Assembly: GCA_964370775.1 (NCBI GenBank)
Contig: CAYJKT010000010.1
Location: forward strand, 1-64,000
Direction: 5' to 3'
From: SIG603 sp964370775
GTDB taxonomy: Bacteria; Bacillota; Clostridia; Oscillospirales; Acutalibacteraceae
Length of the DNA: 64,000 bases
Shown: positions 50,760-60,195 of the stretch, piece by piece
Numbering within the stretch: the stretch's first letter is position 1
Layout: every line of letters begins with the position of its first letter
Notes under the pieces: generated by a model
The model's input: only the letters and a program-made list of their open reading frames with translations
Database searches by the model: none
What the model was told of the DNA's origin: nothing
Program-made: the position numbers and the translations under genes

Positions 50760-53135
50760 ATGAACAAAAACGAGTTAGAAAAAACAATTTTACCTGTACT
50801 TGCAATGCGTGGTCTTGTTGTTTTCCCAGGTATGCATTTGCAAATTGATGTTGGCAGACTAAAATCAGTTATGGCTGTAAAGGCAGCACTAGAAAATGAC
50901 AGAATGCTTTTTTTAGTAACACAAATTGATTTATCCGAGGACGAGCCGACTATTGATAATTTATACAAAACAGGTTGTATAGGAAAAGTAAAACAAATTG
51001 TTCACCAAAGTGATGGATCACTAAAACTTCATGTTGAGGGCTTAGAAAGAGCTGAGATTGCAGAAGTTATTAAAGAAGAACCATATTTAATAGGTGAGAT
51101 CGAAGTAGTTGACATACCTGTATACAAAGTTACTAGCAAGACAGAAGCTGTTCTTAGAGTAGCTAAGGATAGATTTGAAGAGTATATTTTTTGGTTTAGA
51201 CATGTTCCACCAGACATAATAATGAAAGTTATGAAAGAAAAAAATTGTGGAAATATAGCTGATATCATTGTGTCTAGTATTAACTTAAGCTATGAAAATA
51301 AGCAGACAATTCTTGATGAACTTAACCCAGTGAAGCGTCTACATAAAGTTTGCGATATATTAACAGAAGAGATTAAGATATTAAAAATTGAGGCTGAAAT
51401 TAGCAGTAAGGCTCAAACTCACCTTGACGAAAATCAGAGAGAATATATCTTAAGAGAGCAAATGCGTGTTATTGCAGGCGAACTTGGTGATGAAGAAGAC
51501 CCACTAGAAGAGTTTGAAGAATTTAAAGAGCAGATAGAGAAATTGCAACTTGCAGAAGAAGTAGAGAAAAAACTGCTTTCAGAGTGTAACAGATTGCAGA
51601 AATTACCTTATTCGTCACATGAAGCAAGCGTGGTTAGAGCTTACCTAGAAATTTGCTTAAGTCTACCTTGGAATACAAAATCAGAAGAAAAAATCGACAT
51701 AGTTAAAGCTGAAAAAATCCTTAACAGAGACCATTTTGGTATGGAAAAAGTTAAAGAAAGATTTTTGGAGCTTTTAGCTGTTAGAAAGTTGAGCACAGAC
51801 AAGAGCAATTCTCAAATTGTTTGCCTTGTAGGCCCTCCTGGTGTTGGTAAAACTTCTATAGCTAAATCAATTGCAGAGGCTATGGGTCGCAAATATGTTA
51901 GAGTAAGTCTTGGTGGTATTCAAGATGTATCAGACATCATGGGTCACAGAAAAACTTATGTTGGCTCAATGCCTGGTAGAATTATATCTGCAATTCGTCA
52001 ATCAGGCGTTAAAAACCCACTTATTTTGCTTGATGAGATTGATAAGCTAGGTCAAAGTTTTAAGGGTGATCCGTCATCTTCATTGTTGGAAGTGCTAGAC
52101 AGCGAACAGAACAAAGCTTTCCACGACCATTATATCGACCTACCATTTGATTTAAGCGAAGTAGTATTCGTGACAACTGCGAACAACCCTAGCTATATTC
52201 CGTCTCCTTTATATGACAGAATGGACGTAATAACTCTTGGTAGTTACACAGCTAATGAAAAACTACAAATTGCTAAAAAGTACTTGATACCTAAACAATT
52301 AAAGCTTCACGGAATTAAATCGACACAACTTAAGATTAGTCAAGCGATGTTATCTGAAATTATTAACGGCTATACAAGAGAAGCTGGTGTTAGAAATGTT
52401 GAAAGAAGAATAGCATCAATATGCAGAAAAGTCGCTAAGATGATAGTATCTGACGAAGAATTTACAAGTATCAAGCTAACAAAAGATATTCTAGCAGAGA
52501 TGTTAGGCCCAAGAAAATTTGGTGAAGATGTTGTTAGCAAAGATGACTTAGTAGGTGTTGTAAACGGACTTGCATGGACAAGCGTTGGTGGAGAACTTTT
52601 ACCTATTGAAGTTGCTGTTTTAAGCGGTGTGGGTAAAATTCAGCTAACAGGTTCTTTGGGTGATGTTATGAAAGAGTCAGCGAGTGCTGCGATTACATGC
52701 ATACGCTCACGTGCTGTTAAACTTGGAATTAACACTGATTTTTATAAAACAAATGATATTCACATACATGCGCCAGAGGGAGCGATTCCAAAAGATGGCC
52801 CATCTGCTGGTGTTGCAATGTCAGTTGCAATTTGCTCTGCTTTAACAGAAATTCCAATTAAGCATAATGTTGCCATGACAGGTGAAGTTACACTTCAAGG
52901 TAGAGTGCTTAAAATAGGTGGTCTTAGAGAGAAAAGCATGGCTGCATATAGAAATGGTATAGACACTGTTATTATTCCACACGAGAATATAGCAGACCTT
53001 GCAGAAGTTGACGATGTAGTCAAGGCAAAAGTTAACTTTATTCCAATTAAGAACGTTAACGAAGTACTTGACATTGCTTTAGTGTCTAAACCAAAACCGT
53101 TAGAGCCTAAAAAGGATGAGAATAATGAACTTTAA
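50760..53135 (+). CDS. lon: ATP-dependent protease Lon
   Basis: About 791 residues. The N-terminal substrate domain starts LPVLAMRGLVVFPGM. The AAA+ domain has Walker A GPPGVGKTSIA (about 358) and Walker B LILLDEIDKLG. The S16 protease domain has the catalytic serine in PKDGPSAGVAM (about 681) and a lysine some 43 residues later. ATG 50760 follows GAGGAGAG. Its end overlaps ysxC, the usual neighbour. Confidence 0.97.
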   Translation: MNKNELEKTILPVLAMRGLVVFPGMHLQIDVGRLKSVMAVKAALENDRMLFLVTQIDLSEDEPTIDNLYKTGCIGKVKQIVHQSDGSLKLHVEGLERAEIAEVIKEEPYLIGEIEVVDIPVYKVTSKTEAVLRVAKDRFEEYIFWFRHVPPDIIMKVMKEKNCGNIADIIVSSINLSYENKQTILDELNPVKRLHKVCDILTEEIKILKIEAEISSKAQTHLDENQREYILREQMRVIAGELGDEEDPLEEFEEFKEQIEKLQLAEEVEKKLLSECNRLQKLPYSSHEASVVRAYLEICLSLPWNTKSEEKIDIVKAEKILNRDHFGMEKVKERFLELLAVRKLSTDKSNSQIVCLVGPPGVGKTSIAKSIAEAMGRKYVRVSLGGIQDVSDIMGHRKTYVGSMPGRIISAIRQSGVKNPLILLDEIDKLGQSFKGDPSSSLLEVLDSEQNKAFHDHYIDLPFDLSEVVFVTTANNPSYIPSPLYDRMDVITLGSYTANEKLQIAKKYLIPKQLKLHGIKSTQLKISQAMLSEIINGYTREAGVRNVERRIASICRKVAKMIVSDEEFTSIKLTKDILAEMLGPRKFGEDVVSKDDLVGVVNGLAWTSVGGELLPIEVAVLSGVGKIQLTGSLGDVMKESASAAITCIRSRAVKLGINTDFYKTNDIHIHAPEGAIPKDGPSAGVAMSVAICSALTEIPIKHNVAMTGEVTLQGRVLKIGGLREKSMAAYRNGIDTVIIPHENIADLAEVDDVVKAKVNFIPIKNVNEVLDIALVSKPKPLEPKKDENNEL

Positions 53136-53772
53136 TATTGCTGAATTCGAATTTTCAGTAGGAAATATATCACAAATGCCAGAAAGTGATTTACCTGAGA
53201 TAGTCTTCTCAGGTAAATCCAATGTTGGTAAATCTTCTTTAATAAACAAGATTTTAAACAGAAAAGGTCTAGCTAGAGTTAGTGCAACTCCTGGTAAAAC
53301 TGCTACAATAAATTCATATAAACTGAACGAATGTAGACTAATGGATTTACCTGGTTATGGCTATGCAAAGGTGTCTAAATCTGAAAAAGAGCGATGGGCA
53401 AAGCTTATGGAAAGCTATTTTCATAGCGACAGAAACATAGCTTTAGTTATACAAATCGTTGATATTAGACACAAGCCGTCAGCAGATGACTTCAACATGA
53501 TAAACTTCATGATAGAGAGCGAAATTCCTTTTATTGTTATTTGCACAAAAAAAGATAAGCTGAATAAAACTGAGTTCAAAAATCAAATGGAGATGTTTTA
53601 CAATCTGTTTGCAGAGCATGACATTCAGTTCTTACCGTTTTCATCTGTAAAAGGTGACGGATTAGATGAGCTTAAATCGATAATTGAAGAAGTGTCTAAA
53701 GTAGACGAAGAAGAAGTAGAACTAGAAGATGAACTTGAAGAAGTTCAAGAAACTGAACAAACAGAAGAATAA
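53125..53772 (+). CDS. ysxC: Ribosome biogenesis GTP-binding protein YsxC/EngB
   Basis: About 215 residues. A GTPase for 50S assembly: GKSNVGKSSLINKIL (G1), TPGKTATIN (G2 region), DLPGYGYAK (G3) and CTKKDK (G4). The last 30 residues form a glutamate-rich acidic tail not usual for the family. ATG 53125 is chosen for AAGGATGAG upstream. ATG 53116 overlaps that SD. It overlaps lon by 11 bases. Confidence 0.94.
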   Translation: MNFNIAEFEFSVGNISQMPESDLPEIVFSGKSNVGKSSLINKILNRKGLARVSATPGKTATINSYKLNECRLMDLPGYGYAKVSKSEKERWAKLMESYFHSDRNIALVIQIVDIRHKPSADDFNMINFMIESEIPFIVICTKKDKLNKTEFKNQMEMFYNLFAEHDIQFLPFSSVKGDGLDELKSIIEEVSKVDEEEVELEDELEEVQETEQTEE

Positions 53773-53804
53773 ATATAAAATAATAGTATAAATAGGAGGT
53801 AAAT

Positions 53805-54320
53805 ATGGAACTAGAACTAAAATTTCCAACAGAAGAATACAAAGAGAAAGTAATGGCTTATAAACAAGATTTTTTGAATAATGGCGATGAACTTCATGGA
53901 ACTGCTGGCTTGTTGAAAGCAAAATCTTTTGAAGCTTGGCTAAAAGCTATACATGATAATAACAAAGAGGAAACTGTAAGAGATGGTCTAGTGCCAGCGA
54001 CTACCTTCCTAGCTGTTAATGAAAATGATGATATTGTGGGTATGATTGACGTGAGACACAGACTTAGCGATTATCTTGCTAAGGTGGGTGGTCATATCGG
54101 ATATAGCATTAACAAAGTTTATAGACGACAAGGTGCTGCGACAAAAATGCTTGCACTTGCACTTGAAGAATGCAAAAAATTGAACATACAAAATGTTATG
54201 ATTACTTGTGATAAAGAGAACATTGGCTCTGCTAAAACCATTATAAATAATGGGGGAGTTATGGAAAACGAAGTGCCAGATGAAGGCAGAATTACCCAAA
54301 GGTATTTTATAAGTCTTTAA
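53805..54320 (+). CDS. GNAT family N-acetyltransferase
   Basis: A 171-residue acetyltransferase. VPATTFLAVNENDDIVGMIDVRH is followed by VGGHIGYSINKVYRRQGAATKML, where the RRQGAA loop binds acetyl-CoA, and ITCDKENIGSAKTIINNGG. Substrate unknown. TAGGAGG precedes ATG. A strong terminator follows. Confidence 0.88.
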   Translation: MELELKFPTEEYKEKVMAYKQDFLNNGDELHGTAGLLKAKSFEAWLKAIHDNNKEETVRDGLVPATTFLAVNENDDIVGMIDVRHRLSDYLAKVGGHIGYSINKVYRRQGAATKMLALALEECKKLNIQNVMITCDKENIGSAKTIINNGGVMENEVPDEGRITQRYFISL

Positions 54321-54334
54321 TAGAATAATAACAC

Positions 54335-54378
54335 AAAAGCGAAACATGTAAGGTGCTTACCTTGATGTTTCGCTTTTT
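54335..54378. terminator. Terminator between the convergent GNAT gene and the membrane-anchored unknown
   Basis: AAAAGCGAAACAT (54335-54347) pairs with ATGTTTCGCTTTT (54365-54377), with an inner stem AAGGT/ACCTT. T-runs in the plus direction, A-rich on the other side, so it may act both ways. Confidence 0.92.
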
Positions 54379-54389
54379 GCTGTATAAAA

Positions 54390-54992
54390 TTATTTTGATA
54401 GTAAAATATAGTGATTGTCTTCGTTATCAGCAGACCATTTATCCAAAAATGAATTAATAATATCGCTAAATTGTTCGGTTGTTAGATTAGAATTCTCTGC
54501 AATCGGATTTTCTGGTGAAGCCATATCCGAAATCAGAATATCAATGTCATCTTTTAGAGTAATTAAAAACTGCAACTCACTATCTGAAACAGAATTATCA
54601 TATAAAATTCCATTATATGGTACCGAATTTATTTCACTAGTTCCGTATATCGAAAAACTGGCTATAAAGTCAAAACTATATATAGGTGGATAATTTGCTT
54701 CTTTAAAATTTAAAGAATAGTTATATAAAGCCGTGTCTAATTGAAGTAATCTGTTCTCTAAATAATTAAATTCCTCACTCAAATCATCACTTATTGCGGT
54801 ATTTAACTCTACATCATTTATTATAGTGTCTAAATCATTAGAAATATCTTTCAATTTAAAATAAGTATGGTTGAGTGTTAGCTCGTGTATGTTGTTATCG
54901 TGAGAAATTTTTTGAACTAAATAACTTGTGGATAATACTGCTATCACTGAAAGAATAACAATAGTTATGATGTAAGGCGTTTTTTTATTCAT
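54390..54992 (-). CDS. Membrane-anchored protein of unknown function
   Basis: A 200-residue protein I do not recognise. One N-terminal membrane helix (IITIVILSVIAVLSTSYLV) is followed by an extracytoplasmic region rich in aspartate, asparagine and leucine that is probably helical (HTYFKLKDISNDLDTIIND, and LENRLLQLDTALYNYSL). There are no cysteines or enzyme motifs. GGAGATTGT precedes ATG. It lies 21 bases downstream of the DUF4317 gene on the same strand and may share its transcript. Confidence 0.7.
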   Translation of the reverse strand: MNKKTPYIITIVILSVIAVLSTSYLVQKISHDNNIHELTLNHTYFKLKDISNDLDTIINDVELNTAISDDLSEEFNYLENRLLQLDTALYNYSLNFKEANYPPIYSFDFIASFSIYGTSEINSVPYNGILYDNSVSDSELQFLITLKDDIDILISDMASPENPIAENSNLTTEQFSDIINSFLDKWSADNEDNHYILLSK

Positions 54993-55013
54993 ACAATCTC
55001 CTAAACATATTCA

Positions 55014-56144
55014 TTAATCAACATTGATAATAACGCCGTTTATCTCAACAGTTTCCTCGGCTGAAATCATGATGTATTTTTTACCGTCGATAACATCTGT
55101 GTGAACTAAGCCTTTTCTATCCGTGTTCACTTTTACGACTATACTAGGAGTTTTAATCTCAAACTGCTTCATATTCATAACATTTGCAGGTCTAATCAAA
55201 GTGTCTTCACCAAAAGTTTCTATATATTTGCCGTCAAAATCTTCAACTTTTTCTTCGTCAACACCACAATCCTCAAGTATACTTTTAACTTCGTTTTTGC
55301 TCAATAGCAGAGGTTCAACTTCTTTGTTAACTTTGTGTGTTTCAATCATCTCGCTGAATTTATCATGAACTTTCGCTACTACATCAAGACTACATTCTTC
55401 TTGCAAAGACTCAGCTAAAATGCTTTGGAAGCTCTCCATTTGTTCAGGCGCACTCATTGGTATCTCGCTACCAAAAACTTTATCTATAAATTCGCCTTGA
55501 TTTTCGCCCATATCTTTGCTGTATAACATGCTGTGATAAATATTTGTGGTTCTGTCCTCAAAACTTGGGAACATAAAGCCTAAAACTGGTGGAGACGCAA
55601 TGTAATTACCACTTTTTCTCTCAAACATTTTGTTCTCAAAAGAATAAATGATGTTTGATTTAGCCTCTTTAACAGGGCAGATAGCAGTGATAAAGTAATT
55701 GAAAACCTCAGATGAATTTTCGCTAAAAGTGCCACCGTCTTTACCTTTGTAAGGAATATCATATTTATCCATAGCAAGCAGAATAAGATAATTTCCCTCC
55801 ATGTTAACAGAGTTTATAATGTTATTAAACAGCTCGTCAGTGTATTCTTCTTCCTTAGTTTCGCTTGCTCTAATGTTCATTAAAAGCTTATGATTTTCAC
55901 TCTCTTGTACTTGGTTAACGCTAAATTCAATATCTATTAAAGTTTTACCAACAGAACCAGTTAGAACTTTTTTTAATAGGCTTAAAAACATGTCGGTTTC
56001 TTCTTCGTGCATCATAGAAAGAGGTTTGGAAAACTTAGAGATTATCTCTTTTCTTTCATTAACATAACAGCCTAAAATGCTTGTAATATTATTTTTCTCA
56101 TACTTAAATCTTCTTCTAATTTCAGATATATGCTTGTCTATCAT
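55014..56144 (-). CDS. DUF4317 family protein
   Basis: About 376 residues of a clostridial family with no known role. It starts MIDKHISEIRRRFKYEKNNIT and includes ILGCYVNERKEII and GGTFSENSSEVFNYFITAICPVK, characteristic of DUF4317. It is soluble, with no signal peptide. ATG 56144 is chosen for TTGGAG seven bases upstream. A longer frame reaches 56204 without an SD. It has its own promoter back to back with the MATE promoter. Confidence 0.8.
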   Translation of the reverse strand: MIDKHISEIRRRFKYEKNNITSILGCYVNERKEIISKFSKPLSMMHEEETDMFLSLLKKVLTGSVGKTLIDIEFSVNQVQESENHKLLMNIRASETKEEEYTDELFNNIINSVNMEGNYLILLAMDKYDIPYKGKDGGTFSENSSEVFNYFITAICPVKEAKSNIIYSFENKMFERKSGNYIASPPVLGFMFPSFEDRTTNIYHSMLYSKDMGENQGEFIDKVFGSEIPMSAPEQMESFQSILAESLQEECSLDVVAKVHDKFSEMIETHKVNKEVEPLLLSKNEVKSILEDCGVDEEKVEDFDGKYIETFGEDTLIRPANVMNMKQFEIKTPSIVVKVNTDRKGLVHTDVIDGKKYIMISAEETVEINGVIINVD

Positions 56145-56175
56145 ATTTTTCTCCAATCGTGATGTGATAATCTCT

Positions 56176-56204
56176 ATTTTATCATAACAAGAGAAGTATT
56201 TCAA
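56176..56204 (-). promoter_or_regulatory. SigA-type promoter of the DUF4317 gene
   Basis: On the minus strand TTGAAA (56199-56204) and TAAAAT (56176-56181) with a 17-base spacer. Its -35 box is three bases from that of the divergent MATE promoter. Confidence 0.65.
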
Positions 56205-56207
56205 GTA

Positions 56208-56236
56208 TTGTCATAGGTCTTGAAATATGATATAAT
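56208..56236 (+). promoter_or_regulatory. SigA-type promoter of the MATE gene
   Basis: TTGTCA (56208-56213) and TATAAT (56231-56236) with a 17-base spacer. Confidence 0.7.
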
Positions 56237-56264
56237 TTAAGCAATATATTAAAATGAGGTAATT

Positions 56265-57620
56265 ATGTCAACTTTATCACAAAACAAAATGGGAACAGCG
56301 CCGATGTTCCCACTTATTATGAAAATGGCACTTCCGTCTATGTTCTCAATGCTTATACAATCGTTGTATAATATTGTAGACAGCTACTTTGTGTCACAAA
56401 TCAGCACAGAGGCTATGGCTGCTGTAACTCTTGCGTTTCCTATACAAACACTTATCATAGCTTTTTCTGTTGGTACAGCAGTTGGTGCTGGCTCGTTAAT
56501 ATCAAGAGAATTAGGCGCTGGCAACCAAAAGACAGCAAACTTAGCAGTAACTCACGGATTAGTGTTTAATATAATAACTTGGTTATTATTTTTAGTGTTT
56601 GGCTTATTTTTTACAAGAGACTTTGTACTAGCATTTGAACAAAATGAAACTATTGTACAAATGGGTCAAGATTATTTAAGTATTGTTTCAGTTTTTTCAA
56701 TATCAATATTTATCTCAATTTGTTTCGAGAAAATTTTCCAGTCTACAGGAAATATGGTTATACCTATGATAGTTCAATTATCTGGCGCAATTATAAACAT
56801 AATCCTAGACCCTATACTAATCTTTGGTTATTTTGGACTACCTGAAATGGGCGTGACTGGTGCTGCTGTTGCTACTGTAATAGGTCAGTTTATCGGTGCA
56901 ATAATCGCTTTATATTTTGCGTTCTCAAAAAGATTTAAACATGAGGTAAGCATAGATATTAAAGGCTTTAAATTTAGCGCTGATATATTCAAGAGAATTT
57001 ATGTTGTAGGGCTACCTACTATAGTAATGAATGCAGTAGGCACTGTGATGATTATGTGCTTAAACGGAATTTTAGCTGGGTTTTCAGCTGCTGCGTATAC
57101 AGTGCTTGGGATATACTTCCGTTTAAACTCATTTGTATTCATGCCAGTTTTTGGCTTGTCTAGTGGGTTGATGCCGATAATTGGGTATAATTATGGAGCA
57201 AAAGATAAGAGCAGAGTAGTGTCCTGTGTTAAATTTGGTTTGCTAATCGCCTTAACTATTAACACACTAGGCATGTTAGGATTTATGATTTTACCTACAG
57301 AACTTTTGAACATCTTTAATGCTGATGAAGAAATTTTAAGCATTGGTGTGCCAGCTTTAAGAATTATATCTGCAACATTCCCGTCAGCTGCTATTGTAAT
57401 TGTTAGTTCAACATTCTTGCAAGCTGTTGGAAAAGGAACTTATAGTTTGTGGGCTTCTCTGCTGAGACAATTAGTTTTGATTGTGCCAGCTGCCTATGTT
57501 TTAGCAACTGTAAGCCTAAATGCTGTGTGGTTTGCGTTCCCAATAGCAGAGGTAGGCTCGTTCGTGTTGTCCACCATATTAACACTTAAAGTTTATAGAG
57601 AAAAAATAAAAACGCTTTAA
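56265..57620 (+). CDS. MATE family efflux transporter
   Basis: A 451-residue protein with about 12 membrane helices. It starts with PMFPLIMKMALPSMFSMLIQSLYNIVDSYFV, the MATE hallmark, and has the internal repeat PVFGLSSGLMPIIGYNYGAKD. It exports drugs or metabolites in exchange for Na+ or H+. Its stop codon shares bases with that of convergent sigE (TTAA), leaving no room for a terminator. Confidence 0.94.
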   Translation: MSTLSQNKMGTAPMFPLIMKMALPSMFSMLIQSLYNIVDSYFVSQISTEAMAAVTLAFPIQTLIIAFSVGTAVGAGSLISRELGAGNQKTANLAVTHGLVFNIITWLLFLVFGLFFTRDFVLAFEQNETIVQMGQDYLSIVSVFSISIFISICFEKIFQSTGNMVIPMIVQLSGAIINIILDPILIFGYFGLPEMGVTGAAVATVIGQFIGAIIALYFAFSKRFKHEVSIDIKGFKFSADIFKRIYVVGLPTIVMNAVGTVMIMCLNGILAGFSAAAYTVLGIYFRLNSFVFMPVFGLSSGLMPIIGYNYGAKDKSRVVSCVKFGLLIALTINTLGMLGFMILPTELLNIFNADEEILSIGVPALRIISATFPSAAIVIVSSTFLQAVGKGTYSLWASLLRQLVLIVPAAYVLATVSLNAVWFAFPIAEVGSFVLSTILTLKVYREKIKTL

Positions 57621-58327
57621 CTAACACGTTCAAGCTCTATTTTTAATCGAGAAATAATCCTTTTTTCTAGCCTTGAAATATAGGATTGAGAGATACCAAG
57701 AGCATCTGCAACTTCTTTTTGTGTATGCTCTTTTTTCTTATTTAAACCAAACCTAAGCTCCATTATATTCTTTTCTCTAGGCGCTAGTTTGTCTATCGCT
57801 AACATGAGCATAGCTTTTTCGGCTTCATATTCAACATCTTTGCTCACACTGTCAGGGTCGCTTCCCAACAAGTCGGATAACAAAAGTTCGTTGCCGTCCC
57901 AGTCTACATTCAAAGGGTCATCAATAGATATTTCATGCTTTAACTGTGAGGTTTTTCTAAGTTGCATGAGTATCTCGTTTTCGATGCATCTTGACGCATA
58001 AGTTGCAAGTTTAATGTTACGGTCAAGACTAAAAGTGTTAACGGCTTTTATCAAGCCGATAGTACCAGTTGATATTAAATCTTCTGCACTAACTCCTGGG
58101 CTTTCAAACTTTTTGGCTATGTATACAACAAGCCTAAGATTACGAGTTATTAATGGCTCTCTTGCGCCTGGTACGCCGTTTCTAATATTATCCATAACCT
58201 GACGTTCTTCGTCTGGTGATAATGGAGGTGGTAAGGTCTCAGGTCCGTTGATATAGTGGCAGTATTCTCCACTTAAATACCTTAGAATTTGCCTCACATA
58301 GTATCTTGCCAATAGTAATATTCTCAT
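57617..58327 (-). CDS. sigE: RNA polymerase sporulation sigma factor SigE (pro-form)
   Basis: About 236 residues, the early mother-cell sigma factor. The signature PETLPPPLSPDEER is followed by ITRNLRLVVYIAKKFE, DLISTGTIGLIKAVNTF, YASRCIENEILM, VDWDGNELLLSDLLG and the region 4 helix SQSYISRLEKRI. The first 30 or so residues (RILLLARYYVRQILRYL) are the pro-sequence removed by SpoIIGA. ATG 58327 follows AAAGGAG. It lies 19 bases after spoIIGA. sigG, often next, is not present here. Confidence 0.97.
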   Translation of the reverse strand: MRILLLARYYVRQILRYLSGEYCHYINGPETLPPPLSPDEERQVMDNIRNGVPGAREPLITRNLRLVVYIAKKFESPGVSAEDLISTGTIGLIKAVNTFSLDRNIKLATYASRCIENEILMQLRKTSQLKHEISIDDPLNVDWDGNELLLSDLLGSDPDSVSKDVEYEAEKAMLMLAIDKLAPREKNIMELRFGLNKKKEHTQKEVADALGISQSYISRLEKRIISRLKIELERVS

Positions 58328-58346
58328 AAAAACTCCTTTCATCTAA

Positions 58347-59135
58347 TCATAATGCGTCTGGGTTTATTAAACAATTGTATGTACCTGCTGATAATTTTCC
58401 ATCATGCAGTGCTATGTATGCATTTAGCTCTTGCTTGTTTTCTTTTAGATAAATTTTAGTCGGCTTAAATGCCTTTAGTATGCCAGAACCACCTATCGAG
58501 TTGTATGGAATAATGCGAAAGTTTTCTGTGATTTCTTCATCAGTTTCAAGTATCGCAGTTTTTTCAACCACAAGTACTGGCAAGTTAGAAAACGGTTCTT
58601 TCAAGTTATTGCCAGTGTCTATTTTGCCAAATATTTCGAGAGTTTTGTTATTTACTTCGACTACTAACTTTTTGAAATTTATAACGTCATCATACTTACC
58701 TCTGATAGAGTGAAGTACTTTAGTTGAAAGATAAGATAGCACTGTGAATACAAAAAGTTGCAATAAAGATATTTGAAAATACGGAGTAATGCCGACAAGA
58801 GCGATTGTACCTGTGAATTGCGATAATAGCAAAACACTGCCACTTAACAAAAAGCTAGAGAACAAAAAGCAAGCGCAAGATTTTACGATAAGTAACTTGT
58901 TACCTTTATAAAATGCTACGAAACAGATTAAACCAGATATAATAACACTTAGCAACAGGTTTAAAATTACACCGATATTAAGCAAACTGATTAAGCTAAA
59001 ACCTGCACCAATTAAAGCACCAAAAACAAGCCTATAAGTTTTTACATCAATATGTAAATAGTCTTTAACGAGCAGCAAAATAAAGTAATCGACATATAAA
59101 TTAACAATGAAAAGCACATCGATATAGATAACCAT
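58347..59135 (-). CDS. spoIIGA: Sigma-E processing peptidase SpoIIGA
   Basis: About 262 residues. Five or so N-terminal membrane helices (IYIDVLFIVNLYVDYFILLL and onward) precede a cytosolic aspartic-protease-like domain with the catalytic aspartate in KIDTGNNLKEP and a later IPYNSIGGSG. It cuts pro-SigE after a signal from the forespore. ATG 59135 is chosen because ATGAGGT lies six bases upstream. The farther ATG at 59147 overlaps that SD. Confidence 0.94.
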   Translation of the reverse strand: MVIYIDVLFIVNLYVDYFILLLVKDYLHIDVKTYRLVFGALIGAGFSLISLLNIGVILNLLLSVIISGLICFVAFYKGNKLLIVKSCACFLFSSFLLSGSVLLLSQFTGTIALVGITPYFQISLLQLFVFTVLSYLSTKVLHSIRGKYDDVINFKKLVVEVNNKTLEIFGKIDTGNNLKEPFSNLPVLVVEKTAILETDEEITENFRIIPYNSIGGSGILKAFKPTKIYLKENKQELNAYIALHDGKLSAGTYNCLINPDAL

Positions 59136-59238
59136 AAAATACCTCATTTATTATTGTTTATATTAATTATATTAAATGTAACATATATAATATGATTATT
59201 TTGTCTGATATTGCTTAAAAAATTAAGGAGAATTAAGC

Positions 59239-59643
59239 ATGTTAAAAAGAAAAATTAATTATTACGAGACCGACAAAATGGCAGTTGTGCATCACTCTAA
59301 CTATATTAGATGGTTTGAAGAAAGCAGAATTGAGCTTATGGAAAGCATTAATTGCCCATTATCAGAACTAGAAAAACATGGTATTGTTATACCTGTTGTT
59401 GACGTTTATGCAAAATATTTGAAGATGACAGAGTTTGGACAAACAGTTATCGTAAAACCTATAATCACAAAATATAACGGTGCTAGGCTTGATTTTAGAT
59501 ACGAGATATACATTGAGGGTGACGACACGCCTTGCACAACTGGAACTTCTACACATTGTTTTGTTGACAAAGATGGTAAAGTGATTAGATTGAGCAAAAT
59601 TTTGCCAGAAATTCATGAGAAGTTCAAAAAATTATGCGAGTAA
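59239..59643 (+). CDS. Acyl-CoA thioesterase (hot-dog fold, YbgC type)
   Basis: A 134-residue thioesterase. YYETDKMAVVHHSNYIRWFEESRIEL carries the conserved aspartate and tyrosine/histidine region of the 4HBT family. It hydrolyses acyl-CoA; the exact acyl group is unknown. AAGGAG precedes ATG. Confidence 0.9.
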   Translation: MLKRKINYYETDKMAVVHHSNYIRWFEESRIELMESINCPLSELEKHGIVIPVVDVYAKYLKMTEFGQTVIVKPIITKYNGARLDFRYEIYIEGDDTPCTTGTSTHCFVDKDGKVIRLSKILPEIHEKFKKLCE

Positions 59644-59646
59644 GTA

Positions 59647-59676
59647 TTGTAAAATGTAATCGCAAAATGTTATAAT
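59647..59676 (+). promoter_or_regulatory. SigA-type promoter of the deaminase-lacZ group
   Basis: TTGTAA (59647-59652) and TATAAT (59671-59676) with an 18-base spacer. Confidence 0.6.
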
Positions 59677-59709
59677 AACAGAAATTATATAAAATAAGTG
59701 AGGTCTAAT

Positions 59710-60195
59710 ATGAAAAGAGAAGATTATATATCTTGGGACGAATATTTTATGGGTGTTGCACTTTTAGCATCAAAAAGAAGTAAAGACCCTAGCACACAAG
59801 TAGGCGCGTGTATAGTAGATAGCCGAAACGTGATTATATCAACAGGTTACAACGGTTTTCCGATAGGTTGTTCAGATGACGAATTTCCTTGGGATAGAGA
59901 AGGAGAGGAGACGAAGTATCCTTTTGTTGTACATGCAGAGCTTAACGCTATACTTAATTCACATGGTAAATCGTTAGAAAACAGCAGAATTTATGTAGCT
60001 CTTTTTCCTTGTAATGAATGTGCAAAAGCTATAATACAATCAGGCATAAAAGAGGTTTTGTATTTGAGCGATAAATATGCAGATACACCGTCCGTGATAG
60101 CTTCTAAAAAAATGCTGACATCAGCAGGCGTTAAGTTAACAAACTTAGTTCCTACTACAAACAAAATAGAGATTAATTTTGAGAACTACAATTAA
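59710..60195 (+). CDS. dCMP deaminase-like cytidine/deoxycytidylate deaminase
   Basis: About 161 residues. The zinc site is HAELNAIL (histidine and catalytic glutamate) with PCNECAKAI (two cysteines). KDPSTQVGACIVD and GYNGFP are typical of dCMP deaminases, which make dUMP for thymidylate synthesis. It could also be a ComE-type deaminase. ATG 59710 has GTGAGGT upstream. Confidence 0.9.
   Translation: MKREDYISWDEYFMGVALLASKRSKDPSTQVGACIVDSRNVIISTGYNGFPIGCSDDEFPWDREGEETKYPFVVHAELNAILNSHGKSLENSRIYVALFPCNECAKAIIQSGIKEVLYLSDKYADTPSVIASKKMLTSAGVKLTNLVPTTNKIEINFENYN

Noticed and set aside
59190..59210. Spo0A box upstream of spoIIGA
   Set aside because: TTTGTCTGA differs from TGTCGAA at two core positions. 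SpoIIGA is a Spo0A target in Bacillus, but the site here is too weak to call.
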